A stretch of 64,000 nucleotides of DNA. Origin: Leptodactylus fallax (lineage: Eukaryota; Chordata; Amphibia; Anura; Leptodactylidae). The translations under genes and the position numbers were made by a program. The stretch lies in contig CAMRHE010000657.1 in assembly GCA_947044405.1 (NCBI GenBank), forward strand, positions 62,001 through 126,000, given 5' to 3'. Each line of letters starts with the position of its first letter. The stretch's first letter is position 1. The notes under the pieces were generated by a model. It saw only the letters and a program-made list of their open reading frames with translations. It did not search any database and was not told the origin of the DNA. Shown piece by piece: positions 1 to 11,097 of the stretch.

Positions 1-1195
1 AAATAGCTGTGAAATGAACATGCATTATTTTTGTGCACCCTCAGAGTCAATTCCTCTGGAGGCCCTAATGCATACTAGTCTGAGACCTGCTCACACAGCG
101 GGAAATGAGAAGTTGATACAATTGTATCCAACCTAGTCAATCTTTTAAAGCATACCTGCAGTGACAAATTAGACTAAACTGAATATGTGCAGTAACTGCA
201 AGGAGATGACTCTTATGTCAGTTCAGTTGTCTCTACTCCAGATGTCTGCTTCTGTTTCTCGCCTAAGGAACTACTTTCTGTCACTCATATTCTTGTGGCT
301 TTCGTCAAACTTTCCTTTGTTTTTCTAGAAGCCGTTTATAGTAAGAAACATCTCTCCCATCCCCATGAATCTACAGTATACTTTATCACGTGTCTCTTAC
401 TTCACTAATACTAATACTATTACTACTACTGTAGATTACTTTGTAGTTTATATAGATGGGACTTCTCCTTTAAACTTTTGCTGAGAACTCCCTTTTGTAA
501 AACACAGTAATACTATGACAAAAGGAGTTTCAACAAGTTTACAACCTATATCCTGCTTCACTTGTGTAGATAAGGATTAGCATTGAATGCTAGCACAATA
601 AACATGTACAGTGTAAGCAGAGCACAAGAACATATTAAACATGAGCTCAAATATGACAGCTGACTCTCTAAACAGTGAATTGTCCCTGCACATATTTTAT
701 CCTGGTAAACTCCCTTATCTATCACATCATGTTGTGTACCTTGTGGTATGTACAGTGAGCTGCATTCAAGCAACTATCTCTATGTATAGTCTTTATATAC
801 TGCCGTGTCAAGGCCATCGCCATCATAAAACCGAGCTGTCACCTGTTCAGGCTTCGACTGGCCCACAGGTCAATCCACAACACTGTCTCAACACTGGCTC
901 CTGAGCTAGCTGGGTACACTCATTGTACTTCATGCAGACACTACTCGCACAGCATCTTAACCAGAATAGGTGTCAGTATATTATAATGGGTAGATTATTA
1001 AAGAGACTACCTGGTATATTTTTATATACAGTACTGTAGACACACTGGGTGGCTGAGATGACATTTAGGGGCAGAGTCAGGCCATTGTCCCTGGGCCCCA
1101 TCTTCCCAATCACAATACAGGAACCAATCATGTTGCAGAATCTTGACTGAGCACATATACCCACTACTGAAAAATAATTGTATTATGCTGGCGGC
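1..1195. other. Intergenic, nothing supported
   Basis: AT-rich unique-looking sequence. Open frames here are short, overlap on both strands and have no recognisable motif. I see no inverted repeat, tandem array or transposon end of note. Near 1196-1301 there are GGGCCC-containing segments and a terminus-like end, which could be the decayed end of a hAT-type element, but no duplication supports this. Confidence 0.5.
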
Positions 1196-1431
1196 ACAAA
1201 TTTGTGAATGAGGGTCAGGTAATAATTGCCTGTAGCTGTATAGTGGGCCCCCAGAATGAATTTTACTAGTGGGCCCTAGACATCCCAGTCGGGCACTGCT
1301 GTATATAAATAAAGGGGTTGTCCGGGATAAGTGAAATCCCTACACTAATCTAAACACCCTCCCCCCGCCTACTTTCTAAATAACATAATTTATCAAAAAT
1401 GTATATTTAGCCATATTTGCTGGTTATCTGG

Positions 1432-1855
1432 TGACGATCCGTTTCCCCGTTTCCGGAAACAGAACATCACTACTACTCCCCCCCCCATCCACTCCATCCA
1501 CTACATTATACTTACCTCTCTTCCTTCCAGTCTTCCTCCTGTGGGACAGCTCCTCCCTTTTTTCTGACTGCTGATGCGCGCAATACTCCCAGCGCTGCTC
1601 TGTTTTCTGTAGCCGATAATCCACCTCTATGGCGCAGGCATGTGAGCAACTCCCACACCTGCGCAGTAGAGGTAGATCATCGGCTGCAGAGCACAGAGAA
1701 GCGCTGGGACTACTGCTCGCGCCGGCAGAATCAGAAAAGAGGGAGGAGCTGTCCCACAGGAGGAAGACTGGAAGGAAGAGAGGTAAGTATAATGGAGTGG
1801 ATGGAGTGGATGGGGGGAGTAGTAGTGATGTTCCGTTTCCGGAACATGATGAGAT
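1432..1855. repeat. Foldback (inverted-repeat) element, about 425 bp
   Basis: Two arms of about 200 bp (roughly 1440-1640 and 1655-1855) are imperfect reverse complements meeting near 1645. Visible paired blocks include GTTTCCGGAA at both outer ends, TACTTACCTCTCTTCCTTCC against GGAAGGAAGAGAGGTAAGTA, and GGGACAGCTCCTCCC against GGGAGGAGCTGTCCC. Because the arms are complementary, the same peptide segment (EKREELSHRRKTGRKRGKY) can be translated from opposite strands in the two halves, which shows the open frames are a by-product of the palindrome. Probably a non-autonomous DNA transposon; I could not define a target duplication. Confidence 0.8.
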
Positions 1856-3328
1856 GACTCTGCTGATATTGTCTCAGTCTACACACCACAACTGGAAAAT
1901 TTGCTTTTTAGTCACTATTGTTATAGACAACTTTAATAAATGTCAGATATTTTTTATGATAACATGAGTTTGTTCATTTTTGTCTTATTTTGATTAGACA
2001 GACGTTTCAGAGTAAATACATTATTGGCACACAACCATTGTACATGGTGCTTAAGAAGTCACATACCCAAGGTTTGCAAAGTTTTTTGCCAGTTTTCTAG
2101 TGTAATAAATTTCCCCAAATGTTAATGTCCATGTCTTACAAATGTATTAAAATGGCCTTGGTTGATAGATGTCAAATTAGATTGGGAGCGACAGAGGGAT
2201 AACTTGATTCCCCTGGTCCCCAAAGTAAAACATGTTTATATTACTGTCTTCCTTCCACAGGCAGATAAAGAAAGATGACGGCCCCTGTGCAAGAACAGTT
2301 ATGGGCCCTCAATATCTCAGTATAGAGCACCTCACTTTAGGGCTCTCTAACAATCCTCCAGTAATTGATAGCTGTAAAGTTCTATTATACACCACAAAGC
2401 TGCTGTTAATGTGATAGGGCCCCCTGACCTTGCTGGAGCACAGGTTGCACCAATGGTATGTCCACCCATGTTTTCTTCTATGTTTCCCAAAAGTGACAGC
2501 ATGGCAGTCAATACAGGACTTGTTGAAACTTGCTTGAGCTTTCTTTACTGTACAATTGAACATATAATCTGCATGATTGACAAAGAAATTGTCTGCGCTG
2601 TGTCTAACATGTCTTAGTGAACATAATCGCAGTCATTAGGGATCAGGGATACATTGCATAGCAAGGAGACCAAACTGAACTCGAAGGCACAAATAGCTTG
2701 TTTTAGTTAACAGCAAAATGCAATGAAATATGATGTTCACGGTAAATATTTAGACTGTGGGTGTAGGCAAAGAAGCGCTTGGAAAGACAATGTAGCCTAA
2801 GTGGAAAGTAAAACATACACTTAACACGGCATGAACTATTTAAAGAGCAACTCAAGTGAGATGTTATCATTCTGCTCCCAGTTTGTGGCATTTTGGCACA
2901 GGGGCATATAATAGAACGTAGTCCTTCTGTTTCTAGTTTTGAGAACACCATAAAATTAAAAAGTGAATAACCATATTAAAAAGAAACCCTTAGTGCAGTT
3001 GCCAATTCTGATCTTCACTCCTTTTGTCTTCATGTGTATTGAAGGAGCAGCTGTGGAATCATTTATATAATAGACGGTACTCTCATTGTGTCCCTGTATA
3101 ATCTTATTAGGAAGGCTCTACACGCAGTGTTGAACTGGGGTACATTAGGACCACAAGAGGAAATTTTTTTTCTGATGATCCAAATGGTCTTCCATTGGAT
3201 TTTAGGGGACAATTATTATTATCTGTTTGTATCAGCACTAAAGCCTACCGGAGTATCCTCTGACTGTATGGTGGTATTTAGAATGGGCAAACCAACTCGA
3301 ACTGAGCCAGGTTTGACCCAAAGACCCG
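1856..3328. other. Intergenic, nothing firmly supported
   Basis: Mostly unique sequence. GGGCCC-type segments around 2280-2460 may be decayed ends of a small DNA transposon. A pyrimidine tract followed by AG near 2260 resembles a splice acceptor, but no exon with a matching donor or protein similarity follows. Confidence 0.4.
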
Positions 3329-3731
3329 CATTATACTCTGAGGTCTGTTCAGACACAAGAGAATGGAAGCCCAGGGGAGGTGAAAAAAATAAAAAACATT
3401 CATACTTGCCGTCCCTTACCTCTTTTGGGCATCCTCGCAACATCCGGAACTCTCCTGGTGATGTCATGCACTTGAGGCCACTGCTGAGGCTTGTGATTGG
3501 GCCATCTGCAGTCACTTCAGCATGCCAAGTGTCATGACGCCTAACCACAGGCCTTAGCAGTGACCCTAAGCACATGATGTCACCATGAAGCGGGGAAAGC
3601 GCACCAAACACCGTAAGAAGGCCCCAATTAGGTGAGGGAAGGTAAGTATGAATATTTTTTATTTTTTACACCTACCATGGGCCTCCACCTAATATCATAC
3701 CTATCTGAAGAGACCCCAGAGTATAATAATG
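3329..3731. repeat. Foldback element of the CTCTGGGGTC family
   Basis: A 403-bp inverted repeat. The left arm begins ATTATACTCTGAGGTCTG and the right arm ends GACCCCAGAGTATAATAATG. Inside these, GAGGTGAAAAAAATAAAAAA pairs with TTTTTTATTTTTTACACCT, and CATACTTGCCGTCCCTTACC pairs with GGTGAGGGAAGGTAAGTATG. The core carries GAGGCTTGTGATTGGGCC and a CATGATGTCA motif. Related copies lie at 6395-6665, 25890-26000 and 35796-36118, so this is a dispersed family. Non-autonomous DNA transposon by structure; no transposase. Confidence 0.8.
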
Positions 3732-3787
3732 CCCCTTTCATTTTGCATAACTGGCTGTGATTGCCATAGAGAGAAAGAAATTAGAAA

Positions 3788-4336
3788 GATAGGTTCCTAG
3801 TACCCTAAGAGTGTTCTACACTATGTTTTATAGATAGATTCCTAGGAGCCCTGACAGTGTTCTACACTATGTTTTATAGATAGGTTCCTAGGAGCCCTGA
3901 CAGTGTTATACACTATGTTTTATAGATAGGTTACTGGGAGCCCTGACCGTGTTCTACACTATGTTTTATAGATAGGTTCCTAGAAGCCTTGGCAGTATTC
4001 TACACTATGTTTTATAGATAGGTTCCTAGGAGTCCTGACAGTATTCTACACTATGTTTTATAGATAGGTTCCTAGGAGCCCTGACAGTGTTCTACACTAT
4101 GTTTTATAGATAGGATCCTAGGAGCCCTGACAGTGTTCTACATTATGTTTTATAGATAGGTTCCTAGGAGCCCTGACAGTGTTCTACACTATGTTTTATT
4201 GATAGGTTCCTAGGAGCCCTAAGAGTGTTCTACACTATGTTTTATAGATAGGTGCCTAGGAGTCCTGACAGTGTTTTACACTATATTTTATAAATAGATT
4301 CCTAGGAGCCCTAAGAGTGTTCTACACTATGTTTTA
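3788..4336 (+). repeat. 46-bp tandem repeat, about 12 copies
   Basis: Near-identical 46-bp units begin GATAGGTTCCTAGGAGCCCT and end with CTACACTATGTTTTATA. The first unit is 45 bp; measured starts at 3788, 3833 and 3879 give the period. Units differ by a few substitutions such as GACAG versus AAGAG. The array stops abruptly at GTTTTAAGCC near 4336. The same unit appears in reverse orientation at 5454-5565 and 6231-6312. Confidence 0.95.
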
Positions 4337-5453
4337 AGCCAATTTAATTCAGAACTTTTTAATTCAGAACAAAATTAATCTTGGATCCAAGCCACCCAAA
4401 CTCGAAACAAAATGAATCCTCAGAGGTTCGCTCATCTCTAGTGGTATTATGTTGAAGCTTTGGGCATAGGAACAATTATATCAGTAATTCTGCAATTTAT
4501 ACTTTCTAAAAAAAAGTTGCACATACTCCTAAAACACACAGGGATACAACGGACATTGATTCAGACAATATATTGCCATTACACATTACCTAGGAAAAAT
4601 GACTAAAGCTGGCCATACCATACGTTAGCGATAAAAGTCACCAAAACCCTCTAATTTCAGTTAGTTATTCCTCAGTTAATCTTGTGTATAGTAGCTTCCT
4701 GCCTATCCCCCAACAGCAGATCTGTTATATTAGATCTTAATATATCCCATCCTCCTGTAGATAAGGTGTTGCCAAAGAGATGTAGCCGCTCTTCCCATTG
4801 ATTATTCAGCAGACATCATTATTGTATGGAGAGATGTCAGTAGTGCTACCTGCACAATACTATAAGTTAATGTTTGTGCAATATCGTGACTGTGGATCCT
4901 CATCATGCTGGCTGCATCATCTTATGATATACTGAAATACCACTTGTTCCCCCCTCTGTCAGTCACATTTGGCATGTTTAAAGCGTACCTCCAGCTTTAA
5001 AACAACTTCATAAATGAACAGTACAGGCGAATACACAAAACTTTGCAATATATCTTATTTTCTCCATATAACTTCTCCAATTATCAGACAGAGCTACTTT
5101 TTACATATTAGTCTATAGAGAGGGGAGGTGGAGGAACTGCAGTTGAAAAAGACATACAGATAACTGCAGCTGTTACACTCTACTACACTATAATTAAAGG
5201 TAATTAAGGGGATTGTCTGGTTTATAAAAATCTATTTAATAATAATAAGCTAGTTCTTAATTATAGAGGAGAAATGCTATTTTAAGGATCCTTATATATT
5301 GGTCAGAGTGGAAAGCAGTTACACAGCTTGTCTCTCACTCTTGAGGTGGTATACTGACCTGCATGACGTGGACAGGCCATTGGCTTAAATGAGCAACATC
5401 TAATGCTTTCCCTGTGTGAGCACTGCAGCAAAATTGAGCACTTACTGTCAGCA
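4337..5453. other. Intergenic with small repeat ends
   Basis: TTCGCTCATCTCTA at about 4427-4440 matches the terminus type of the element at 59328-59895, so 4337-4440 probably ends a relative of that family. TGGCCATAC followed by ACGTTAG near 4612 recurs near 44533. The rest, including the stretch between 4650 and 5450, shows no supported feature. Confidence 0.4.
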
Positions 5454-6312
5454 CTTACCTATCTATAAAACATAGTGTAGAATACTGTCAGGACTCCTAG
5501 GAACCTATCTATAAAACATAGTGTAAAACACTGTCAGGACTCCTAGAAACCTAACATAGTGTAGATGTAAGGCAATTGCTAGAGGAGCGATTCCCCAGTA
5601 GCTGCTGGTGAACCCTGGGGGGAGGGGCAAAACAAGACAGTGAGCCCTAAGCTGAATCCCCCCACTGTCTCTGCCTACTTGGCTGAACTGTCCTAGGTGA
5701 CAGCCAGCAACTGGGCGGCGATCCCGTCTTGATAAGTGATAACACAGAACGCAGACAGGACAAACAACAACAATAGGGAGGACAGCTACCCAAGGGGTCG
5801 GTAACAGTCGAGCAATGTAGTACAGAATCAAAATCTAAGAGAACAGTCAAAGGTAAAGCCAGAGGTCAGGAATATGAATACAGGTAACCAAACAGCAAGA
5901 GTAAATAGCCAGCACGCACAAGGCAATAGCAAGCACCAATGTGAAACTGAGCAAACAATAAATAGGAAGGAAGAACCCACCCCAGACTTGATAGGAAGAC
6001 AGGCTGTCAATCATACAGATAAGGCTAAAATTAACTATTAGAGGAGCAGAGGGAAAGCAAGGTAAAGGAGATGGGTGTGGTGGAAAATCAATTACAAAGG
6101 TGAGGGAATAGGACAGTGTTCAGACAATACCAGAAGAACCCAAAGGAAGGAATCACAGCCAACACGCCTCCTGCACCGCAGCAGGCAGACGGAGGATGGC
6201 GCCAAACCCCAGACGGGGAAGGATGTTACAGTAGAACACTGTCAGGGCTCCTAGGAAACTATCTGTAAAACATAGTGTAGAACACTGTCAGGGCTCCTAG
6301 GAACCTATCTAT
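5454..6312 (-). repeat. Inverted short array of the 46-bp repeat, split by an LTR
   Basis: About two and a half units of the 46-bp repeat occur at 5454-5565 and almost two more at 6231-6312, both in reverse orientation to the main array at 3788-4336. They read through motifs such as ACATAGTGTAGAACACTGTC. The two parts were one array before insertion of the LTR at 5566-6230. One unit at 5546-5556 lacks about 10 bp compared with its neighbours. Confidence 0.9.
5566..6230 (-). mobile_element. Solo LTR, Gypsy-like
   Basis: A 665-bp block begins TGTAAGGC and ends GATGTTACA, so it has the TG...CA ends of an LTR. It is flanked by a perfect 5-bp duplication, GTAGA, at 5561-5565 and 6231-6235. Removing the block and one GTAGA restores an ordinary copy of the surrounding 46-bp repeat. 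Read on the minus strand it starts TGTAACATCC, has an AT-rich CCTATTTATTG about 270 bp in, and later GTAGGCAGAGACAGTG and TTAGGGCTCACTG, which resemble Gypsy LTRs of frogs from memory, so I favour minus orientation. No internal gag-pol sequence or second LTR lies nearby, so it is a solo LTR left by recombination between two LTRs. Confidence 0.82.
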
Positions 6313-6394
6313 CCAATTTCTAGCTCTCTAAGGCAAACTAAGCTGAAGTTACGTCAAAGTGAAAGTTACATTCTTATCTCAGCCTCCTCAGGGC

Positions 6395-6665
6395 TTTTGC
6401 ACCCAGGGTCCTGCTGAGGCCTGTGATTGGGCATCATCGGCCACATGGGCACGCCGAGCATCATGATGTCATGACACTCAGCATGCCCATGAGACCAATG
6501 GTGGCCCAATCAGAGGCCTTGGCAGTGATCCCAGGCCCATCACCTCACCAGGAGAGAGCTGGATGCAGTGGGGAAGCCCACAAGAAGTAAGAGAAGATGA
6601 GTATTAATGTATTTTTTATTTTTTTTCACCTCCCCTGACCCTCCACCTATTATACTCTGGGGCTT
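6395..6665. repeat. Partial copy of the CTCTGGGGTC foldback family
   Basis: Contains the family core (GAGGCCTGTGATTGGGC at about 6417) as a palindrome across 6405-6545, with CATCATGATGTCATGA near the centre. The right arm continues through a TTTTTTATTTTTTTTCACCT tract to ATTATACTCTGGGGC near 6651. The matching left outer arm is missing or diverged. Sequence after it (6690-6800) is also shared with 25960-26070. Confidence 0.65.
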
Positions 6666-7632
6666 GATAGGACCTAATAATATAATGTGATGGCCATTTT
6701 AGTTCACCTGGGATGAATCTCCATTTGTTTCGTAATAAAAAAAGCCAAACAATTTGGAATATTCAGGTTGAACTTGGCTTGGTTTGCCCATCTTTAGTAA
6801 CGAGATGATGGATATACTAATGGGTGGCCTAATGTTGATACCACACAGACTCTCGACCGGAGGCTGCTTGGGTGCCCCTATATATGTAAGCCACTGATGT
6901 TGTGGCGCAACTTTCAATGCTGAATTTAGACAGAATAAGGACTGCTTTAGAGAGGGGGGAAAGGCAGTGGGATACAAAGCAACCTTCCATTGGGAGCCCT
7001 GCTGACATATAACTCTGTCCCAAGGCTCAAAACATTATGTGAACAGAGCCTAACTGAGATCCATTTGTTTTTTTACTTTGTACACAAAATGTATTACATT
7101 ATGTGAAGCTATCTTTGTCTTTCTATATAGAGTATTAATGAAGTCCCTGGCTATGATGTAGATTATACCCAATGATAATGGACGTATCTGAATTGACTTC
7201 ATTATTTTTCTATATTCATGATAAATAACAAATTCTACTGGGATTCATTTAGTAAACAAACACAGCCTTCAGCCATCATTATAGAAAATCCAGACCTGTA
7301 ATTGCCATCTCTAGGTCAAGTTTAAAATAAATAGTTGTACAAAACCCTGAAATACTCAGGTGAAGCTCTTCAGCTACACTATGTTCCAGTCTTGCCCAAT
7401 TTGTTATAATGAGCATTGGAAGCTGGAATTTCTAAAAGCTCCTTTTGGACCAGGTCATAGTCTGACTGCTACAATATGAGGATGCAATGTGTACTCTATT
7501 TCCAAAATATTCGCAGCACTTGGCTCTTGCTGACCTGTTAATGTGAAGTCTACCTTCACCAATATAATGTTCAAACACTGTCTCCTGCCCTTAAAGCCTA
7601 CAACTTTCGATTTCCTGGCAGCATTTGTGACA
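6666..7632. other. Intergenic; 7130-7420 looks unique
   Basis: Apart from the segment at 6690-6800 shared with 25960-26070, I see no repeat. The stretch at about 7130-7420 is not low complexity, has no copy elsewhere in the window, and is rich in short ATTA and ATAA motifs. It could be a conserved non-coding element, but nothing in the sequence alone proves that. Confidence 0.35.
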
Positions 7633-7636
7633 TTAA

Positions 7637-7839
7637 GGCTGAGGCACCACATTGTGGAAACGCAGATTTTGCGTTTTTTTTTTTTTTTTAACCAAGGATG
7701 GCTACGAAAGGAATGGGAAATATATAGGAAGTACTTAAACTTCTACTTTCTCCTCAATCCACTCCTGGCTTTGGCTCAAAAAAACGCAGCAAAATCTACA
7801 AAACAAAAAGCTGCGTTTCTGCAACGTGGGGCCTCAGCC
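7637..7839. mobile_element. Inverted-repeat element, family A, TTAA-flanked
   Basis: About 203 bp with arms GGCTGAGGCACCACATTGTG and CAACGTGGGGCCTCAGCC, flanked on both sides by TTAA (7633-7636 and 7840-7843). Inside, TTTGGCTCAAAAAA pairs weakly with the other arm, and GCTGCG and AACGCAG motifs recur. Related copies are at 10213-10429, 25760-25876, 26100-26177, 29458-29537 and 45746-45963. Non-autonomous DNA transposon. Confidence 0.75.
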
Positions 7840-8423
7840 TTAAGCATTGCACATTGCCAACTCAAATCAGTGGATTGTCCTTGTAATGGAGGGCAGGACA
7901 AGTCTTCTAGAGCATGAGACACTCTTTGTGAGATCAGGATGCTCTCTTTTAATTTCCTAATAGTGTATATGAAAATGGGGTTTCTAAGGTTGGGAACGCT
8001 TTTAACTGCAACCCATTGACTTTATAGAAGATTCGGTAAATTGGTGATGATTTTTGTAATTTTTGCATTTTGGAGGTTTTGTGTCTTTGGTTCTGTTTTT
8101 TGTATATTTTCTGTTTTCCTTGCTCTTTAAAAAAAAAAAAAAAAACTGTTTTATTATTCATGAATTTAGAAATTGAGCAATTATCTTCACAGTTCTGGAA
8201 ATTTTGCCTAATGCACATTATAAATGCCTAGAAACTTTAGCTATAATATGTTTTGAATATTTCAATGGTTACCGACTTGGCATAAATCAATAGTACAGAC
8301 GAGTATAAGACACTTTGATATATAGGAATGTAGCAAAATTTTACGTGAAAACTAAACAGAGCATTGATGAGACACAAAATTGGTAATGGGCATGGAGGAC
8401 CTCGGTTATGAGGAAAGATTAAG

Positions 8424-8836
8424 CGTAAGTTCACACGTAGGAATTTGGCACTGAACTTGACACAGATTTTGATGCGGAAGCTGCTTCAAATTCTGCCTGA
8501 AATTTGCCTCCCATTCATTTCAATGGGAGGCAGTACCAGATTTTTACAACTAGAAGAAAAATAAGCGCCCTGCTCGTTCTTCGATTCCGCCAGAGAAATA
8601 CCATTAAAATGAATGGGAGATGGAAAATAAACTTTTTCCATGCGGAATTTGACGTATAATTGAATGGAGAATTTGTCAAAATCCACTAGCGGAATTTGGA
8701 GTTTGTGCCTGCCCAATTCTGCTTCAAATTCAGCGTCAAAGTCCTTATTGTTTTTTGTCAAACAGAATCTGCTTCAAATTCCTGAAGCAGAAATTTTGGC
8801 AAATTCAGTGCTAAATTCCTACATGTAAACTTACCC
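8424..8836. mobile_element. Inverted-repeat element with AAGTTCACACG ends
   Basis: About 410 bp. The left end GTAAGTTCACACGTAGGAAT pairs with ATTCCTACATGTAAACTTAC on the right. Inner blocks such as AATTCTGCCTGAAATTTGCC and CTGAAGCAGAAATTTTGGC repeat in opposite orientation, and the centre has further CAATGGGAGG and ATGAATGGGAG symmetry. The boundary bases are not exact enough to call the duplication. The GTTCACAC-type terminus resembles the TTA-flanked element at 10511. Confidence 0.65.
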
Positions 8837-9883
8837 TATAGGTATGAAGTGTATATAGTCTTGAGAAGAGACATCTAAATTGGGAAATAATTACCTTATA
8901 TAAATATATAAATAGGCTGTACAAAACATTTTGCGAAAACCTGTCCTATGTAAAATCCCTTCTCTGTCTGGAGTTAAAAAGGTTCTATACAGAGGGACCA
9001 TTGTTATAGTGTTCATCATTTTGCAGGATTTTTCCATCCGTGATTTTTGATGGAATCTGCAATGGAGATTCCTAATAGGACCTCTGACACTGATTCCGGC
9101 ACAGTTGGATTTTTTTATTTTAGTCTCCACTGTCCCTGAGCAATCACTTCTGTAAGTTTCAAAACCCAATATCTTAATTAGTCTCTCCACTGTTAAGTGG
9201 GCAGTAATTATAATATTATATACAGTATATATAAAGATAGATAGAACATGAAATAGCAGATATGTTTCAGGTGACATGTTTGCATAGTTAATGTTATTAG
9301 TAATTGTTTCTAATCATTTTTACCTGATTGTCTCTTCTCACAATTGGCCGTGCTTCTACTCATTGCTTATTGCACCAGACAGCGGTGGTGTAAGGATTAT
9401 CGGTGGAGCTGGGGTTTAGTTAAAATTACAGAATGGATTTAGTTACTTTGTATACATTTTAATAACAAGCTGAAGTGAGTTTAGGAAAGTAAGTGAGATT
9501 TACAAGGATTGGTGATGTAAAGTTACAAAGCCTTGCAAATCCTCTTGGTTGACTATATGCCTGGAGGCGCTGAAGAATTTGCAAACTTGGTTTGGCCTTC
9601 TTAGGAAAGTTTCATTCTTACTTCAGACAAAGAACACATAGCGTGCCGAGAAGCTGTATATCTTTACTGTAGAAGCCTGACTGCAAAAAGAAATGAATAT
9701 GAAGTCAACACATTTCTACCTGTATATACTGTATGTACTAATTGAACAACCAACCTTAAGAAGATGTTAATACGGAGGCGCAAATAATATACATGAACTG
9801 ATACAGTACAGTTATCAGAGCTGTGCAGCAAGCTGTGTATTTATGTGTCCATTACAAGACCAGAACTAATTTTTATCCACTTG
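8837..9883. other. Intergenic with one partial repeat
   Basis: The piece at about 9073-9215 (TGATTCCGGCACAGTTGGA, then CCCTGAGCAATCA) matches one arm of the foldback element at 63137-63470, so it is a half copy of that family. The remainder, 9216-9883, shows no supported feature. Confidence 0.5.
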
Positions 9884-10212
9884 AGGTCGGGGCCCCACAT
9901 GGCGTAAACGCCGCAGAAAAAAATGCGGCGTTTTACAGTCACTCTATAGTGGATGGGATTCTAGCGATTCCAATCCCCACAGTGTGGGAAAATACATGCT
10001 GTGGATATGCTGCCATTTCCAAAACCATCGTGATTTTGGAAATCGCAGCATGTCAATTATACTTACGGAAACGCCGGCGGTTTCCCTATATGTATAATGA
10101 AAGCAGAAAGTCCGGAGAGGAAACCTCTGCAGACTTTCTGTGAAAAGTGCTGTGGGAAAACCGCGATGCATTGTTTTTTTGCTGCGGTCTGCTACATGGG
10201 GCCTTAGCCTTA
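9884..10212. mobile_element. Inverted-repeat element, family B
   Basis: Begins GGTCGGGGCCCCACATGGCG and ends GCTACATGGGGCCTTAGCC. Diagnostic internal blocks are GCAGACTTTCTG, GTCCGGAGAGGAAACCTCTG, CCGCCGGCGTTTCC-like sequence on one strand, and GGAAATCGCAGCATGTCAAT. Other copies are at 13060-13390, 16871-16985, 19631-19897, 37701-37906, 37960-38232 and 62690-62960. Open frames on both strands here are products of the inverted structure. Confidence 0.75.
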
Positions 10213-10429
10213 GTCTGAGGCCCCACGTTGCGGAAACACAACTTTTTTGTTGCAGATTTTGCTTTGTTTTTTGAGCCAAAGCCAGGAGTGGATTGAGCAG
10301 AGGACAGAAGTATAAGCGCTTTCTATATATTTTCCATTCCTTCTGTAGCCATTCTTGACTTTGAGTCAAAAAACGCAGCAAAATCTGAAACAATAAAACA
10401 AGATTTTCCGCAACGTGGGGCCTCAGCCT
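10213..10429. mobile_element. Inverted-repeat element, family A
   Basis: Arms TCTGAGGCCCCACGTTGCGG and CAACGTGGGGCCTCAGCC enclose GAGCCAAAGCCAGGAGTGGA and its partner ending CTTGACTTTGAGTCAAAAAA. It directly abuts the family B copy to its left, giving a composite of two element families. Confidence 0.75.
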
Positions 10430-10510
10430 AAAGAGAGTCTCCTACCTCGCCCGTGTATATACAACTGCCACCACCATGTTACAGAGTACATTACAGTGAT
10501 AGAAAACTTA

Positions 10511-10915
10511 GGGTGGGTTCACACTTGCGCCGGCACTCCGTCCGCCGCGAATCCGGCCTAAATGTCGGAAAACAGGATAGGGACTGGATAGGGAAAGGTT
10601 TGCGACGCTTTGCTTAAAAACCCATTCACTTCTACGGGTTTTTAAAGCAATGCGCGGGTGTTTGCTTACACCCTCTGCGCCGCGAAACCAGTTTTTTTCG
10701 TCGGACGCAAAGTCCTGCATGTCCGACTTTGTTTCTGACGAAAAAAAACGGCTTCGCGCACCCGCGCATTGCTTTAAAAACCCGTAGAAGTGAATGGGTT
10801 TTTAAGCAAAGTGTCGCAAACCTTTCCCTATCCAGTCCCTATCCTGTTTTCCGACATTTAGGTCGGATTCACGGCGGACGGAGTGTTGAGTGCCAGCGCA
10901 AGTGTGAACCCACCC
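10511..10915. mobile_element. 405-bp near-perfect palindrome, PIF/Harbinger-like
   Basis: Ends are GGGTGGGTTCACACTTGCGC and its complement GCGCAAGTGTGAACCCACCC, flanked by a 3-bp TTA duplication (10508-10510 and 10916-10918). The arms pair almost base for base over nearly 200 bp, including AACAGGATAGGGACTGGATA, GGTTTTTAAGCAA-type blocks and the GTCGGACGCAAAGTC/GTCCGACTTTG centre. A 3-bp TTA/TAA target duplication is characteristic of PIF/Harbinger. No transposase is present, so it is a foldback MITE. Confidence 0.88.
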
Positions 10916-11097
10916 TTACCTTTGTTATGTATGTCACTTTTGTAGAGTTGGAGAAAAACTACTTTGAAGTCTTATGCAAATGAGGCAATTGGTGCACTGG
11001 GGGCGGGGCAGGGCTGAAGGTCCACTTTCAATGGGTGACAGTGATATTTTGCAAAGTATTTTTTTTATGAAATATGATTGTTGTTGTGGGAATATCC

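Noticed and set aside
2230..2330. Possible exon after a pyrimidine tract and AG near 2260
   Set aside because: No matching donor, no recognisable coding similarity, and GGGCCC words suggest transposon sequence.
3088..3611. Frames of 149 and 130 codons on opposite strands
   Set aside because: They overlap a foldback element and mirror each other through its arms. No recognisable protein motif.
3788..4336. CRISPR-like array
   Set aside because: Units are contiguous with no unique spacers, and the sequence is vertebrate in character.
9823..10393. Frames of 106 and 149 codons
   Set aside because: They run through family A and B inverted-repeat elements; similar peptides recur at other copies of those elements.
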